Positions 15,622 through 22,592 are shown, numbered from the stretch's first letter. The stretch is DNA of 24,833 bases from UBA668 sp038328705 (GCA_038328705.1 JBBQMG010000046.1:1-24833), one strand, 5' to 3'. Notes: generated by a model not told the origin, from the letters alone. Program-made: numbers and translations.

Positions 15622-16472
15622 GCGCCGCCCACGTCGTTGCCTCGCGACTCGGGAAGCATTACGACGGCCACGTCGCGCTCGACGATGTCAACCTGCTGGA
15701 GCAAGGCGGCTTGATCACACTGCTCGGCCCGAACGGCGCCGGAAAGTCGACGCTGCTGCGCTGCCTTGCCACCGTGGTCGCGCCCGATGATGGCTCGCTG
15801 ACGATCGACGGACTGGATCCTCGCCGCGAGCCCGAGCGGATCGAGATCCGCCGGCGGTTGGGGTACATGCCGCAAGACATTGGTCTGATCTCGGGCGCGA
15901 CGGTCTTCGACGCCGTCGAGTACATCGCCGTCTTGAAGGAGCAGCGTCACGACCGACGACGCCGACGGGCGGTGTTCGATGTGCTCGATCGAGTCGGTAT
16001 GCGCGATCTCGTGAGCGAGCGCGTCGAGCGGCTGTCGGGTGGGATGCGGCGAAGGGTCGGGGTTGCGCAGGCGCTGCTCGGGTCTCCGACGCTGATGATT
16101 CTCGATGAGCCCACCGCCGGGCTCGACCCGGACGAGCGGATGCGACTGCGGGAGATCCTCACCGAACGCCGCCGATCGACGACCGTGTTCGTATCGACCC
16201 ACATGACCGATGAAGCAGCGATCAGCGACACCGTGTTGGTCATCGCCGATGGGTCGATCCGATTCGCCGGATCGCCCGGCAGGCTGGCGGCGCTCGCCGC
16301 CGGACGCACCTGGGTGCAGAATGACCTGCCGCCACCCGATGTTCGAGCCAGCTGGCGCCTCGTGGACGGTCGCCACCGTTGCCTCGGTCAACCCCCGGCA
16401 GGCGCCGAACTGGTGGAGCCAACGCTCGAAGACGGCTACCTACTGGTCCGCACCCCGGTCAGCCCAGGATGA
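15618..16472 (+). CDS. ABC transporter ATP-binding protein of the sigma operon
   Basis: This 284-residue ATPase has Walker A GPNGAGKST at residues 37-45, the Q-loop near GYMPQD, signature LSGGM at 139-143, Walker B LMILDE near 159-164 and a switch histidine in VSTHMTDEA. The last about 60 residues lie beyond the ATPase core. It belongs to the CcmA-like group that works with ABC-2 permeases. The frame is open far upstream but that part covers the membrane protein gene, so the start is ATG 15618 in the ATGA overlap. Its partner is most likely the 14917 membrane protein. Its last 14 bp overlap the convergent lipoprotein gene. Substrate unknown. Confidence 0.94.
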   Translation: MSAAHVVASRLGKHYDGHVALDDVNLLEQGGLITLLGPNGAGKSTLLRCLATVVAPDDGSLTIDGLDPRREPERIEIRRRLGYMPQDIGLISGATVFDAVEYIAVLKEQRHDRRRRRAVFDVLDRVGMRDLVSERVERLSGGMRRRVGVAQALLGSPTLMILDEPTAGLDPDERMRLREILTERRRSTTVFVSTHMTDEAAISDTVLVIADGSIRFAGSPGRLAALAAGRTWVQNDLPPPDVRASWRLVDGRHRCLGQPPAGAELVEPTLEDGYLLVRTPVSPG

Positions 16473-17265
16473 CCACGATGGATCGGTCGAGCAGACGACC
16501 TACGAACACGCCCTGGATGGTGAGCACGTTGTCGGCCGGCTTGTTCACTTTCCACGTGAGATCGACGTCGAGACACAGCGCATCGTCGGTGATGCCGAGC
16601 ACGGCGACCTGACCGGTCGGCTCGTTGCGGTAGGTGTTGGTGCTTTGGTCGAACGCAACGAGGTCCATGCCGATGGTAGGTAGGGGAATGCTGAGGCCCG
16701 ACGCCTGGCCGTAGACCACCACGTCGCCCGCCGCCAACGGCACGCCCGTCGCAGGGAAGATCGACACCAGCCCACGCAACTTGTCCGCAGTCGACGGCTC
16801 GAATTGGAAGAACATGCTGCCGGGGCCGGTGATCTCCTCGTCCGCAAACACCAGCGAATAGCCGAGCAGATCGGTGGTTGCCGCGAGGGTCTTCGTCTCG
16901 TCCGCGCCGAGGGCCCGGTCCGGGTTGGGAACGATCGGGACGGGAATGGCGACCGCATCGATCAGTCCGAAGACGTCAGACCCCAGCGGTGATGACCCGA
17001 CGCGCTGCGCGGTGACTGCGACTGGCGGCGCCACGCACTCGGCCGGCAACCCGACCCCGGTCGGCTGGGTGGTGACAGCGGCGTCGGTGGTTGCGGAACT
17101 GTCGGTGGTTGCAACTCCGTCGGTGACCGCAACGGTGTCGGTGGTTGCCGCCGCGGTCGTGGCGGTGTCGCCCGGAGGAGAACTGGTGCCTCCATCGCCG
17201 TCGTCGCCGCACGCGGCCAAGAGAATCAGTGCGGTGGCACCCAGCGCTATCAGTGGTCGTCCCAT
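16459..17265 (-). CDS. Predicted secreted lipoprotein of unknown function
   Basis: This is a 268-residue protein I do not recognise. A short signal peptide (residues 1-18) ends in the lipobox LAAC with Cys19, followed by an acidic GDDGDGG stretch. Residues about 30-68 are a Thr/Ala/Val-rich linker of TTD-type repeats. The remaining about 200 residues look like a folded extracellular domain with two further cysteines (in AECVAPP and DALCLDVD) that could form a disulfide. The start ATG 17265 is chosen because the signal peptide begins there and TACTGT lies 5 nt upstream; the in-frame extension to 17346 would bury the signal. Lgt (6637-7551) would lipidate it. It is convergent with the ATPase gene, overlapping by 14 bp. 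Confidence 0.85.
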   Translation of the reverse strand: MGRPLIALGATALILLAACGDDGDGGTSSPPGDTATTAAATTDTVAVTDGVATTDSSATTDAAVTTQPTGVGLPAECVAPPVAVTAQRVGSSPLGSDVFGLIDAVAIPVPIVPNPDRALGADETKTLAATTDLLGYSLVFADEEITGPGSMFFQFEPSTADKLRGLVSIFPATGVPLAAGDVVVYGQASGLSIPLPTIGMDLVAFDQSTNTYRNEPTGQVAVLGITDDALCLDVDLTWKVNKPADNVLTIQGVFVGRLLDRSIVVILG

Positions 17266-17270
17266 GCCAC

Positions 17271-17276
17271 ACAGTA
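17271..17276 (-). promoter_or_regulatory. -10-like element of the lipoprotein gene
   Basis: TACTGT on the minus strand ends 5 nt before ATG 17265. The purine-rich AGGAAGGG is too far upstream to act as ribosome binding site, so a leaderless mRNA is likely. Confidence 0.35.
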
Positions 17277-17318
17277 GCCCTTCCTGTCGGAGTGGGCCAG
17301 ACCTCAGCGAGCCGATTC

Positions 17319-17885
17319 TCAGCCGGTGGTGATGGCCCGCCAGCACGCTTCGGCGATTGGTAGTGCGGCGGCCTCGTCGATGCCGTCGCCCGTTGCCGCG
17401 CGTCGGATCGCGGGCCAGAAAGCGAGGTCGTAGAGGGCGCCGAGACCGAGCGGCGCGAGCACGTCGGCGGCGTCGAGGGCGGCCGCCTCGGCCATCAACG
17501 GGTCGTCGGGAACAGCCATGCCCATCTCATGGGCGACGCGGGAATACGGCGAATTCTCGATCTGCGACATGAACTGCGCGCGCTCGGGCTCGTGCGCCAG
17601 GAATCGATAGATGCCGAGCCAGATCTGGATGAAGCGGTCATGCGGAGTGGCCGTTCGATCGATGTTCGCGCACGCCGCGAGACCCATTTCTCGCTTGAGT
17701 TCCAGATACGCCGCACTCAGCAGTTGTTCCTTGGACGGGTAGTGCACGTAGGCCGTGCCCTGGGCGACGCCGGCTTCCCGCGCGATGGCGCTCATCGACG
17801 CGCCGTGCAAGCCGTGCCGGGCGACGAGGGTGCGCATCGCATGCCGCAACGCGGCGGCGCGGTCGACGGTGGGGGTTGCTGCCAT
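17319..17885 (-). CDS. TetR-family transcriptional regulator
   Basis: This is a 188-residue repressor. The DNA-binding domain covers about residues 8-58, with helix-turn-helix MSAIAREAGVAQGTAYVHYP and SKEQLLSAAY. The C-terminal domain is all-helical, ending near ACWRAITTG. It follows the short-chain dehydrogenase gene after 14 bp on the same strand and may also start from its own promoter (GATACT 6 nt before ATG 17885). The operator-like palindrome at 18871-18890 upstream of the dehydrogenase is the natural target, giving a feedback circuit on the two-gene operon. The ligand may be the dehydrogenase substrate or product; this is an inference. The longer upstream frame runs inside the dehydrogenase gene and is not credible. 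Confidence 0.92.
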   Translation of the reverse strand: MAATPTVDRAAALRHAMRTLVARHGLHGASMSAIAREAGVAQGTAYVHYPSKEQLLSAAYLELKREMGLAACANIDRTATPHDRFIQIWLGIYRFLAHEPERAQFMSQIENSPYSRVAHEMGMAVPDDPLMAEAAALDAADVLAPLGLGALYDLAFWPAIRRAATGDGIDEAAALPIAEACWRAITTG

Positions 17886-17891
17886 GCCAGG

Positions 17892-17897
17892 AGTATC
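17892..17897 (-). promoter_or_regulatory. -10-like element of the TetR gene
   Basis: GATACT on the minus strand ends 6 nt before ATG 17885, in the gap between the two genes. No Shine-Dalgarno is present. Confidence 0.4.
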
Positions 17898-17899
17898 TC

Positions 17900-18835
17900 T
17901 CAGTCGCCGCCGACGGACAGATTCATCCCAACGCCGGTCTCGCTCTCGGACACCGTCCACAGGGTCTTGATCGCCGTCTCGAGACCGAGGAGACGAAGGA
18001 TTGGTCGACGCACCGCCGCACCGAAGTTGACGAAACGAGGTGCGTAGAATTGCCCGCCCTTCGCGGCCGGATCGGCCGCGGCGCGGATCTGTGGCAGTGC
18101 GCCCTTCTCTGGCGACATGCCCGTCTTGGTCGACAGGAAGTGCGCCATCCTCGCGGACCATCCCGCGCCGCCCTCGATGACGGTGTGCGCTTGCAGGTTG
18201 GTGTTCGACAGGCCGGGGTGGGCCAGCAGGCTCATGGCCGGCAGCCGGCGTGCAGCGAACTCGCGCTGCAGCCCGATGGCGAAGTGGTAGTTGGCAAGCT
18301 TCGACTGGCCGTAGGCGCGCCATGGTTTGTAGCGCCCGTGGAGGTGAGGGTTGGTCGGGTTCACGGCTCGCCCCATGTGGTGCGCCGTGCTGGTGACCGA
18401 TACCACTCGGGCAGCGTCAGCCTTCAGCAGGGCCGGCATCAGTTGTGCGGTCAGCGCCCAGTGGCCGAGGTGGTTGACGCCGAGCTGCATCTCGAAGCCG
18501 TCAGCAGTCGCTCGTTCTGGCATCGCCATCAAGCCGGCGTTGTTGACGAGGATGTCAATGCGCTCGTGTGATGACAGGATCTGCTTGGCCGCAGCGGCAA
18601 CGGACTCCAGCGAGCCAAGATTGAGCTCGACGATCTCGAGCGACGCGTCCGGATGTGCCGCGGCAATGGTCGCGAGCGCAGCGTCTGCCTTGGCCTGATC
18701 GCGGGCGGCGATCACGACGTGAGCACCGGCGCCGGCCAACGCCTGAGCTGTGACCAGACCGAGCCCACCGTTCGCGCCGGTGACGACGGCGATCCGTCCC
18801 TGAAGGTCCGGAATGTTGTCGAGGGTGAAGGACAT
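17900..18835 (-). CDS. Short-chain dehydrogenase/reductase (retinol dehydrogenase-like)
   Basis: This 311-residue Rossmann-fold oxidoreductase uses NAD(P)H on an alcohol or carbonyl. The cofactor loop TGANGGLG is at residues 19-26, an Arg at the end of the second strand (AARD) hints at NADP, NNAG is at 98-101, catalytic Ser is near 149 and the YxxxK pair is Tyr175/Lys179 (YGQSK). The HPGLSNTNL and late hydrophobic segments resemble the retinol dehydrogenase/WW-oxidoreductase type rather than FabG, and the length (over 300) agrees. GAAAGG lies upstream of ATG 18835. The gene leads an operon with a TetR regulator and has a palindromic operator over its transcription start. Substrate unknown. 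Confidence 0.93.
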   Translation of the reverse strand: MSFTLDNIPDLQGRIAVVTGANGGLGLVTAQALAGAGAHVVIAARDQAKADAALATIAAAHPDASLEIVELNLGSLESVAAAAKQILSSHERIDILVNNAGLMAMPERATADGFEMQLGVNHLGHWALTAQLMPALLKADAARVVSVTSTAHHMGRAVNPTNPHLHGRYKPWRAYGQSKLANYHFAIGLQREFAARRLPAMSLLAHPGLSNTNLQAHTVIEGGAGWSARMAHFLSTKTGMSPEKGALPQIRAAADPAAKGGQFYAPRFVNFGAAVRRPILRLLGLETAIKTLWTVSESETGVGMNLSVGGD

Positions 18836-18870
18836 GAGAGGGACGCCTTTCCGAGTTTCTCTGCACGGTT

Positions 18871-18890
18871 GACTGAACGATCATTCATTC
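18871..18890. promoter_or_regulatory. TetR-type operator upstream of the dehydrogenase gene
   Basis: GACTGAACGATCATTCATTC is a 20-bp inverted repeat with 8 of 10 positions symmetric; its core TGAACGATCATTCA resembles known TetR-family operators. It directly follows the -10 of the dehydrogenase promoter and so would block RNA polymerase. Confidence 0.6.
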
Positions 18891-18915
18891 TGTCGCTGCA
18901 GGTTGGTGTTGGCAA
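18887..18915 (-). promoter_or_regulatory. Promoter of the dehydrogenase-TetR operon
   Basis: On the minus strand TTGCCA (18910-18915), 17 bp and CAGAAT (18887-18892) give transcription start within the operator and a leader of about 45 nt with its own ribosome binding site. Confidence 0.5.
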
Positions 18916-18957
18916 CCCCGTTGGCGACGTTCGACCCGAAAACGCCGGCAAGTGCCG

Positions 18958-19575
18958 TCACACGAGTAGGCGCGCCATCCAGTCGAGCGCTGCATCGAGG
19001 CCGCCTGCGCGATCCGGCAATGAGCCATCCGTGACGATGCGCACGGCCAAAGCAGCGTTGTCCGGGGAATGTTGCCGGTATTGACCGATCGCCCATCCGT
19101 CCGGCATGGCCGCAGCGAGCACGGCGATCGGCAAGATCGCGGCGAAGCGCTCTTCAAGTCCTTCGCCAGGACCGGTGATCTGCGGGTAACGGCGAGCCGC
19201 GTTGGCATTGATCGAAGGCAGACCATCGAGCCCGAGACAGATTGCGTCCGCGGCGAGATACCGGACCTGCCCGATGTGCGTCATCGTCGCAGCCGCCTGA
19301 CACAAGAGACACGGCTCGAGCGTCGTCCAGAGAAAGTGAGCGCCGTACTCACCCGCAGGTAGCTGTGCGAGCACCGACAGTTCGGCATGGGCGATCGGCG
19401 TACCACGCATGACGCCATCTGCGGCGCCGTTCTCGCCAGCATGGTTGCGTCCCTCGGCGATGATCTAGCCGGCCGCGTCGGTGAGCACTGCTCCGACAGG
19501 AAAAGACCCGGCGACGTAGGCATCCCACGCGAGCTCGAGCTCGCGGCGCATCGGTGTCGGCGCGTCGTAGTCCAT
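18958..19575 (-). pseudogene. Nucleoside/CMP deaminase-like gene interrupted by an amber codon
   Basis: One continuous frame from ATG 19575 to the stop at 18958 would encode about 205 residues of the cytidine/deoxycytidylate deaminase fold, but codon 37 is TAG (19465-19467). The sequence before it (SFPVGAVLTDAAG) and after it (IIAEGRN) join exactly as in the family, where a sense codon sits between. The zinc site is intact: His63-Ala-Glu65 and PCLLC with Cys89/Cys92. An internal ATG at 19410 keeps the zinc site but loses the first strand and helix, so a working product is doubtful. Options are a real nonsense mutation, stop suppression, or a base-call error. TAGCCT 7 nt before ATG 19575 suggests a leaderless promoter. 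The likely ancestral activity is nucleoside or base deamination. Confidence 0.8.
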
Positions 19576-19639
19576 GGCGCGCAGGCTACGTGGCCCGCCG
19601 CTGCCACGCCGGTCGAATCTGAATGAGGTGAACGGGGGA

Positions 19640-19669
19640 AACCGGTTGACCGGCAGCAACGCACCGGTT
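19640..19669. terminator. Possible hairpin downstream of the acyl-CoA dehydrogenase remnant
   Basis: AACCGGT and ACCGGTT are inverted with a 16-nt loop. Together with the stem at 19685-19705 it may be the original terminator of the truncated gene. There is no T-tract. Confidence 0.3.
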
Positions 19670-19684
19670 ATGCGCGTTAGCGGA

Positions 19685-19705
19685 CGCGTCGACTTACTCG
19701 ACGCG
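19685..19705 (-). terminator. Hairpin over the stop codon of the acyl-CoA dehydrogenase remnant
   Basis: CGCGTCGA and TCGACGCG form a perfect 8-bp stem with a 5-nt loop that contains the TAA stop (19694-19696). Confidence 0.4.
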
Positions 19706-19788
19706 CATTCCGCTGATGGCCCGGGCGATGACCAGCTGCTGAATCTCGCTGGTGCCTTCGAAGATCGTGTGGTTCACGTTCCGGAGTT
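19694..19788 (-). pseudogene. 3' remnant of an acyl-CoA dehydrogenase gene
   Basis: The minus strand reads ...NHTIFEGTSEIQQLVIARAI... and ends GMRVE-stop, the typical C-terminus of acyl-CoA dehydrogenases, where the EGTSEIQ segment contributes the active-site glycine/FAD region. Roughly 30 codons are recognisable. Upstream (about 19790 onward) the similarity stops and the frame soon meets a stop codon, so the remaining about 350 codons are missing. No start codon is present. The break coincides with the beginning of an accessory region, which suggests insertion of, or deletion by, a mobile element. The rest of the gene may lie beyond the right edge. Confidence 0.75.
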
Positions 19789-19985
19789 TTCCTGGTGTGC
19801 TGGCGTGTGCGGCTGTGGGTGTCACCAGGGGTTACGCGAGTCGGCGATTCCACCTCGTGTCACCGTTTCCACCCGCTTCTAGGTCGAAAACTAGGGATTC
19901 GGTCGATTTCGCACACTTCGATTTCGCGACATCCCTAAATTCGAAGATGGTTCGTAGGGCCATCCTCGTCGCGGTGTCGCGGCAG
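19789..19985. other. Non-coding junction sequence between the core remnant and the toxin gene
   Basis: About 200 bp without a credible gene and with a more AT-rich feel than its surroundings. It contains a 7-bp inverted repeat CCTGGTG/CACCAGG (19791-19797, 19823-19829), GTGTCACC twice (about 19819 and 19857), and a compact structure at 19892-19937. It could be the end of an integrated element; no integrase is visible here. Confidence 0.4.
19892..19937. repeat. Inverted repeat enclosing two direct repeats
   Basis: TAGGGAT (19892-19898) and ATCCCTA (19931-19937) are a perfect 7-bp inverted pair. Between them TCGATTTCGC occurs twice (19903-19912, 19918-19927) with a 15-bp period. Such an arrangement is usual for protein-binding sites of recombinases or regulators. 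No function is proven. Confidence 0.6.
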
Positions 19986-20547
19986 TCAATCGACCAAGTC
20001 ATGTAGCGAATCTTCGAGTGCTCCGAAGCCTTGCTGACGAACAATCGCCACAACGACTTCCACAGGCGACATCGGCGGCCGCGTCTTGCGCGCCGCCATC
20101 GCTCGTACTGCGAAGGACACCACGCTTGGGTCGTCGTCGACGAGTTGACCGACCACTTGCGGCGGGGTGACGATGACGACGCCGTTCTGCCGGAGTACCC
20201 ACTGTCGAAGTCGTGAACGTTGTAGGTCCCACCGCCGACGCGCCGATGTGGACTGCGACCGCCGCGACATGCCGATCCTTTGGGTGGTTATCCATGGCGT
20301 CGATGAGGTGCGCGTACCCCTCGACCGCCGCGGCCGGGAACGCACGCCGCATTGCGCTGACCGACCGTGCGTCGAACTGCGCCGGCTCGATGTCGGGTCG
20401 GTCCGCCAGCACGTTGCGTCTCATCTCGTCGATGATCGACTCCGACCAGCGGGGCTCGAACGCGTCGAGAGCGGCAAGCGTGGGCAGCAGATCTCGCAGG
20501 ACGACTGGATAGAGGACGCAGGCATCCAGGACGTAGACCGGAGCCAC
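19986..20547 (-). pseudogene. PIN-domain toxin gene with two frameshifts
   Basis: The gene starts at GTG 20547, 2 nt after the antitoxin stop. The first frame gives YVLDACVLYP with the first catalytic aspartate, SIIDEMRRN, and HPKDRHVAAVAVHIGASAV with further acidic residues. The family then expects VTYNVHDF; TYNVHDFDSGY is present but in a different frame, reached by restoring one lost base near 20228-20232. The C-terminal part (RQNGVVIVTPPQVVGQL to HDLVD) lies in the third frame, reached by restoring another base near 20193-20200. With both bases restored the protein is 187 residues, the normal size for this VapC-like family with a C-terminal extension. PIN toxins are RNases. As sequenced the toxin would be cut off and probably inactive. 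Confidence 0.8.
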
Positions 20548-20549
20548 GG

Positions 20550-20969
20550 TCAGTAGCTCAGCCCGAGTTCCTCGTCGGCCTCGGTCAACTCGCCCAAAGC
20601 GGCGAGCTTCGATGCTCGACACTCGCGGTATGCGAGCACATCATTCGCCAGCAGTCGACGATGGGAGCCGGCCATGTGAGCGGGCAGCGAACCCTGATCA
20701 ATCAATCGAACGACGTACGTGCGCGAGAGCCCGAGCAGATCGGCGGCCTGCTGCGTCGTCAGTTCCACATCGGCGGGGATGACGTGGACGGGGACTCCGG
20801 TCGCCAGATCACGCAGCAATGATCGCACTGCGCGGCTCGCACTCTCGGGAAGCAGGACCGTCTCGTCTCCCACCCGAACGCTCACCGACGACTGCTCAGA
20901 GTCGACCGACGCGACGACGACTCGGTCTTGTTCCTCGAGATCGAACACCTCGGCTCTGGTCGCATTCAT
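20550..20969 (-). CDS. Excisionase/MerR-like HTH antitoxin paired with the PIN toxin
   Basis: This 139-residue protein has an N-terminal beta-rich region (residues 1-60) and an excisionase-type helix-turn-helix at about 71-116 (TTQQAADLLGLSRTYVVRLI, then GSHRRLLANDVLAYR). It is the usual partner encoded directly upstream of this group of PIN toxins and should neutralise the toxin and repress the operon. The acidic C-terminus (LTEADEELGLSY) may be the toxin-binding tail. The start ATG 20969 is preferred over GTG 20996 because a TTGCGT-N17-GATACT promoter ends 6 nt before it. The gene is intact although the toxin is broken, which is the tolerable order of decay. A role as element excisionase is less likely given the toxin partner. 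Confidence 0.85.
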   Translation of the reverse strand: MNATRAEVFDLEEQDRVVVASVDSEQSSVSVRVGDETVLLPESASRAVRSLLRDLATGVPVHVIPADVELTTQQAADLLGLSRTYVVRLIDQGSLPAHMAGSHRRLLANDVLAYRECRASKLAALGELTEADEELGLSY

Positions 20970-20975
20970 TGGACC

Positions 20976-21004
20976 AGTATCAACCACAAACGACACAAAC
21001 GCAA
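20976..21004 (-). promoter_or_regulatory. Promoter of the antitoxin-toxin operon, probably leaderless
   Basis: On the minus strand TTGCGT (20999-21004), 17 bp and GATACT (20976-20981) end 6 nt before ATG 20969. The spacer contains repeated TTTGTG, a possible autoregulatory site. Confidence 0.55.
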
Positions 21005-21139
21005 CTACTCCGCCTTCGGATCCACAGGTGAGCTCTCATTCCGCTGAGAGGCACCCCTCGAGCGGCGGAGCTGCGGACATCTCCAGTTCCCGAGCACCCT
21101 CCGATCTCCCACGAGTCGACCGGGATGATGCCCCTAGAG

Positions 21140-21230
21140 CCGGCGTTTATGGCACGCCGGATTACGGATGGCGTGTTGTGCGGCACGCCACGGCCAGCTA
21201 CTTCGGGCAACTGAGCTTCTGCGGCCGTGG
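21140..21230. repeat. Cluster of GGCACGCC-type inverted repeats in a non-coding stretch
   Basis: In the gene-free interval 21005-21250, CCGGCG/CGCCGG (21140-21160), TGGCGTG/CACGCCA (21169-21190) and CCACGGCC/GGCCGTGG (21188-21230) form consecutive stems, and GGCACGCC occurs directly twice (21151, 21182). No coding sequence or RNA family is recognised. Confidence 0.5.
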
Positions 21231-21250
21231 ACTGACGGCAAGGGTGTGAC

Positions 21251-21285
21251 TACCGAGCGCCCGCCTGATCGCCGGGCGCTCGGTA
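21251..21285 (-). terminator. Hairpin terminator after the sigma-partner gene
   Basis: TACCGAGCGCCCG and CGGGCGCTCGGTA form a perfect 13-bp stem with a 9-nt loop, starting 6 bp beyond the stop codon at 21291. There is no clear T-tract. Confidence 0.65.
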
Positions 21286-21290
21286 AGGGT

Positions 21291-22592
21291 TCATCCGAGA
21301 GTGATGTCGGCGGTTCGACCGTCGTCGGCGACGAGGGTGTAGGTGACTTGGCGGCCGGCGTCGATGACTTGCCACCAGATGTTGTCCTTGGGTGTGATCG
21401 TCGTGCCGTCGTCTGCGCGGATCTCGGTGATGGCATCGGGTACGACACCGCCGACCAGAACAATGCTGCCGTCGAGCGAGTCTGCGGCGAAGTTGCCGTC
21501 GAGACTGCCGACATCAGCGGCGTTGAAGCACGTGTTTGCGAAGTAGTCGCGTCCTCCGAACTCGATGCCGACGCAGTACACGAGTTCCGTCTGGGCCGGG
21601 TCGCCGGACACGACGTCGAGCACCATCTCGCCGGCCGTGACGACGTTGGCCGTCTGACCGGGTTCGAGCCCCCCGAATGCCGAGATCGGTCCATCGAAGA
21701 ACGGCCTCGATGCCTCAGCAGCTTGGAGGGCTTCGGAGTAGGCGGGCTGCAAGGTTTCGGCACCGAGACCGGTGACGCTGTCGCCGTCGTTCACCCCTGC
21801 CTCGGCGAACACAGCGATCGGGTAGCCCCCGTCGGCGACCGTGTTCCAGAACCGAACGGACACCGCGGCTGCGTCGAGGCCGTCGATCGTGAAGGGGCTG
21901 CCCGAGGCGGTCGCGATTTGCTCTCCGGTGACGGCGTCGTACACGTAGGTGTCGGTTACACCCCCGATGCTGTTGGTGAACGAGCCGGTGAGCTGACCGT
22001 TGCTGTAGTCCAGCTGGTCGATCGTGAACGTGGCGATGCCACCGTTGAGTACGACCCAGCGTTCGGGTTCGGTTGCGGCGGCGACCTGCTGGACCAGCAA
22101 AAGGCCGTCACCTGAGTCATTCAAGGTCGTGAGGTTGAAGGCGACGATCGCGGTGTCGTCGCCGGTCCGCATCGTTGTGCCGATCGAGTACGTGGCGGTG
22201 TACCCGACCGGGAGCACTTCGGGGCGCGTCCGGTCAGCGAGGAAGGCTTCGACGACCGACTCCGGCGTGGCGAACCCGGCTGCGGTGACAGCATCGAGGC
22301 CGCCCGCAGGGAAAACGCCAATCGCCTGTGCGCTTGCGGCGACCGATGGAGCATCGGCGACATCTGCGGTGTGTCGCGCCCGGAGTTCGCTGACAAGCAC
22401 CAGTCCCCCAACGGTCAGGGCGGCTGCTGCTGCGGCTAGCGCTGGCATCAGCATCCGAGGGCGTTGGCGGTGCGGAGGGTCGAAGCTGAGTCGAAGGGGA
22501 CCGTCACCGAACTCGGCGGCGGGATCGATGGTCGTTCGCTCGGCCTGGCGGGAGAACGCCGTGCGGATGTCGTTGTCGAGAGAGGTTGTCAT
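21291..22592 (-). CDS. Single-pass membrane protein encoded with an ECF sigma factor (putative anti-sigma/sensor)
   Basis: This is a 433-residue protein of unknown family. Residues 1-46 are a short cytoplasmic part (FSRQAERTTIDPAAEFGDG region), residues about 47-68 are one membrane helix (an alanine-rich stretch running into LTVGGLVLV), and the remaining about 360 residues are predicted outside the membrane, rich in Gly, Thr, Asp and beta strands. Two cysteines (LVYCVGI, FANTCFN) may pair. The ATG at 22592 overlaps the stop of the upstream sigma gene by 4 bp (ATGA) once the sigma frameshift is corrected. Gene order and topology fit a membrane anti-sigma factor whose large ectodomain senses something outside. 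No zinc anti-sigma motif is seen. A hairpin follows the gene. Confidence 0.82.
   Translation of the reverse strand: MTTSLDNDIRTAFSRQAERTTIDPAAEFGDGPLRLSFDPPHRQRPRMLMPALAAAAAALTVGGLVLVSELRARHTADVADAPSVAASAQAIGVFPAGGLDAVTAAGFATPESVVEAFLADRTRPEVLPVGYTATYSIGTTMRTGDDTAIVAFNLTTLNDSGDGLLLVQQVAAATEPERWVVLNGGIATFTIDQLDYSNGQLTGSFTNSIGGVTDTYVYDAVTGEQIATASGSPFTIDGLDAAAVSVRFWNTVADGGYPIAVFAEAGVNDGDSVTGLGAETLQPAYSEALQAAEASRPFFDGPISAFGGLEPGQTANVVTAGEMVLDVVSGDPAQTELVYCVGIEFGGRDYFANTCFNAADVGSLDGNFAADSLDGSIVLVGGVVPDAITEIRADDGTTITPKDNIWWQVIDAGRQVTYTLVADDGRTADITLG

Noticed and set aside
21140..21230. Integron attC site
   Set aside because: The stems are separate short repeats and I find no GTTRRRY core at the expected places.
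20719..21249. Rightward 176-residue frame over the antitoxin and the hairpin region
   Set aside because: Ser/Thr/Arg-rich shadow of the antitoxin gene; no motif and no start signal.
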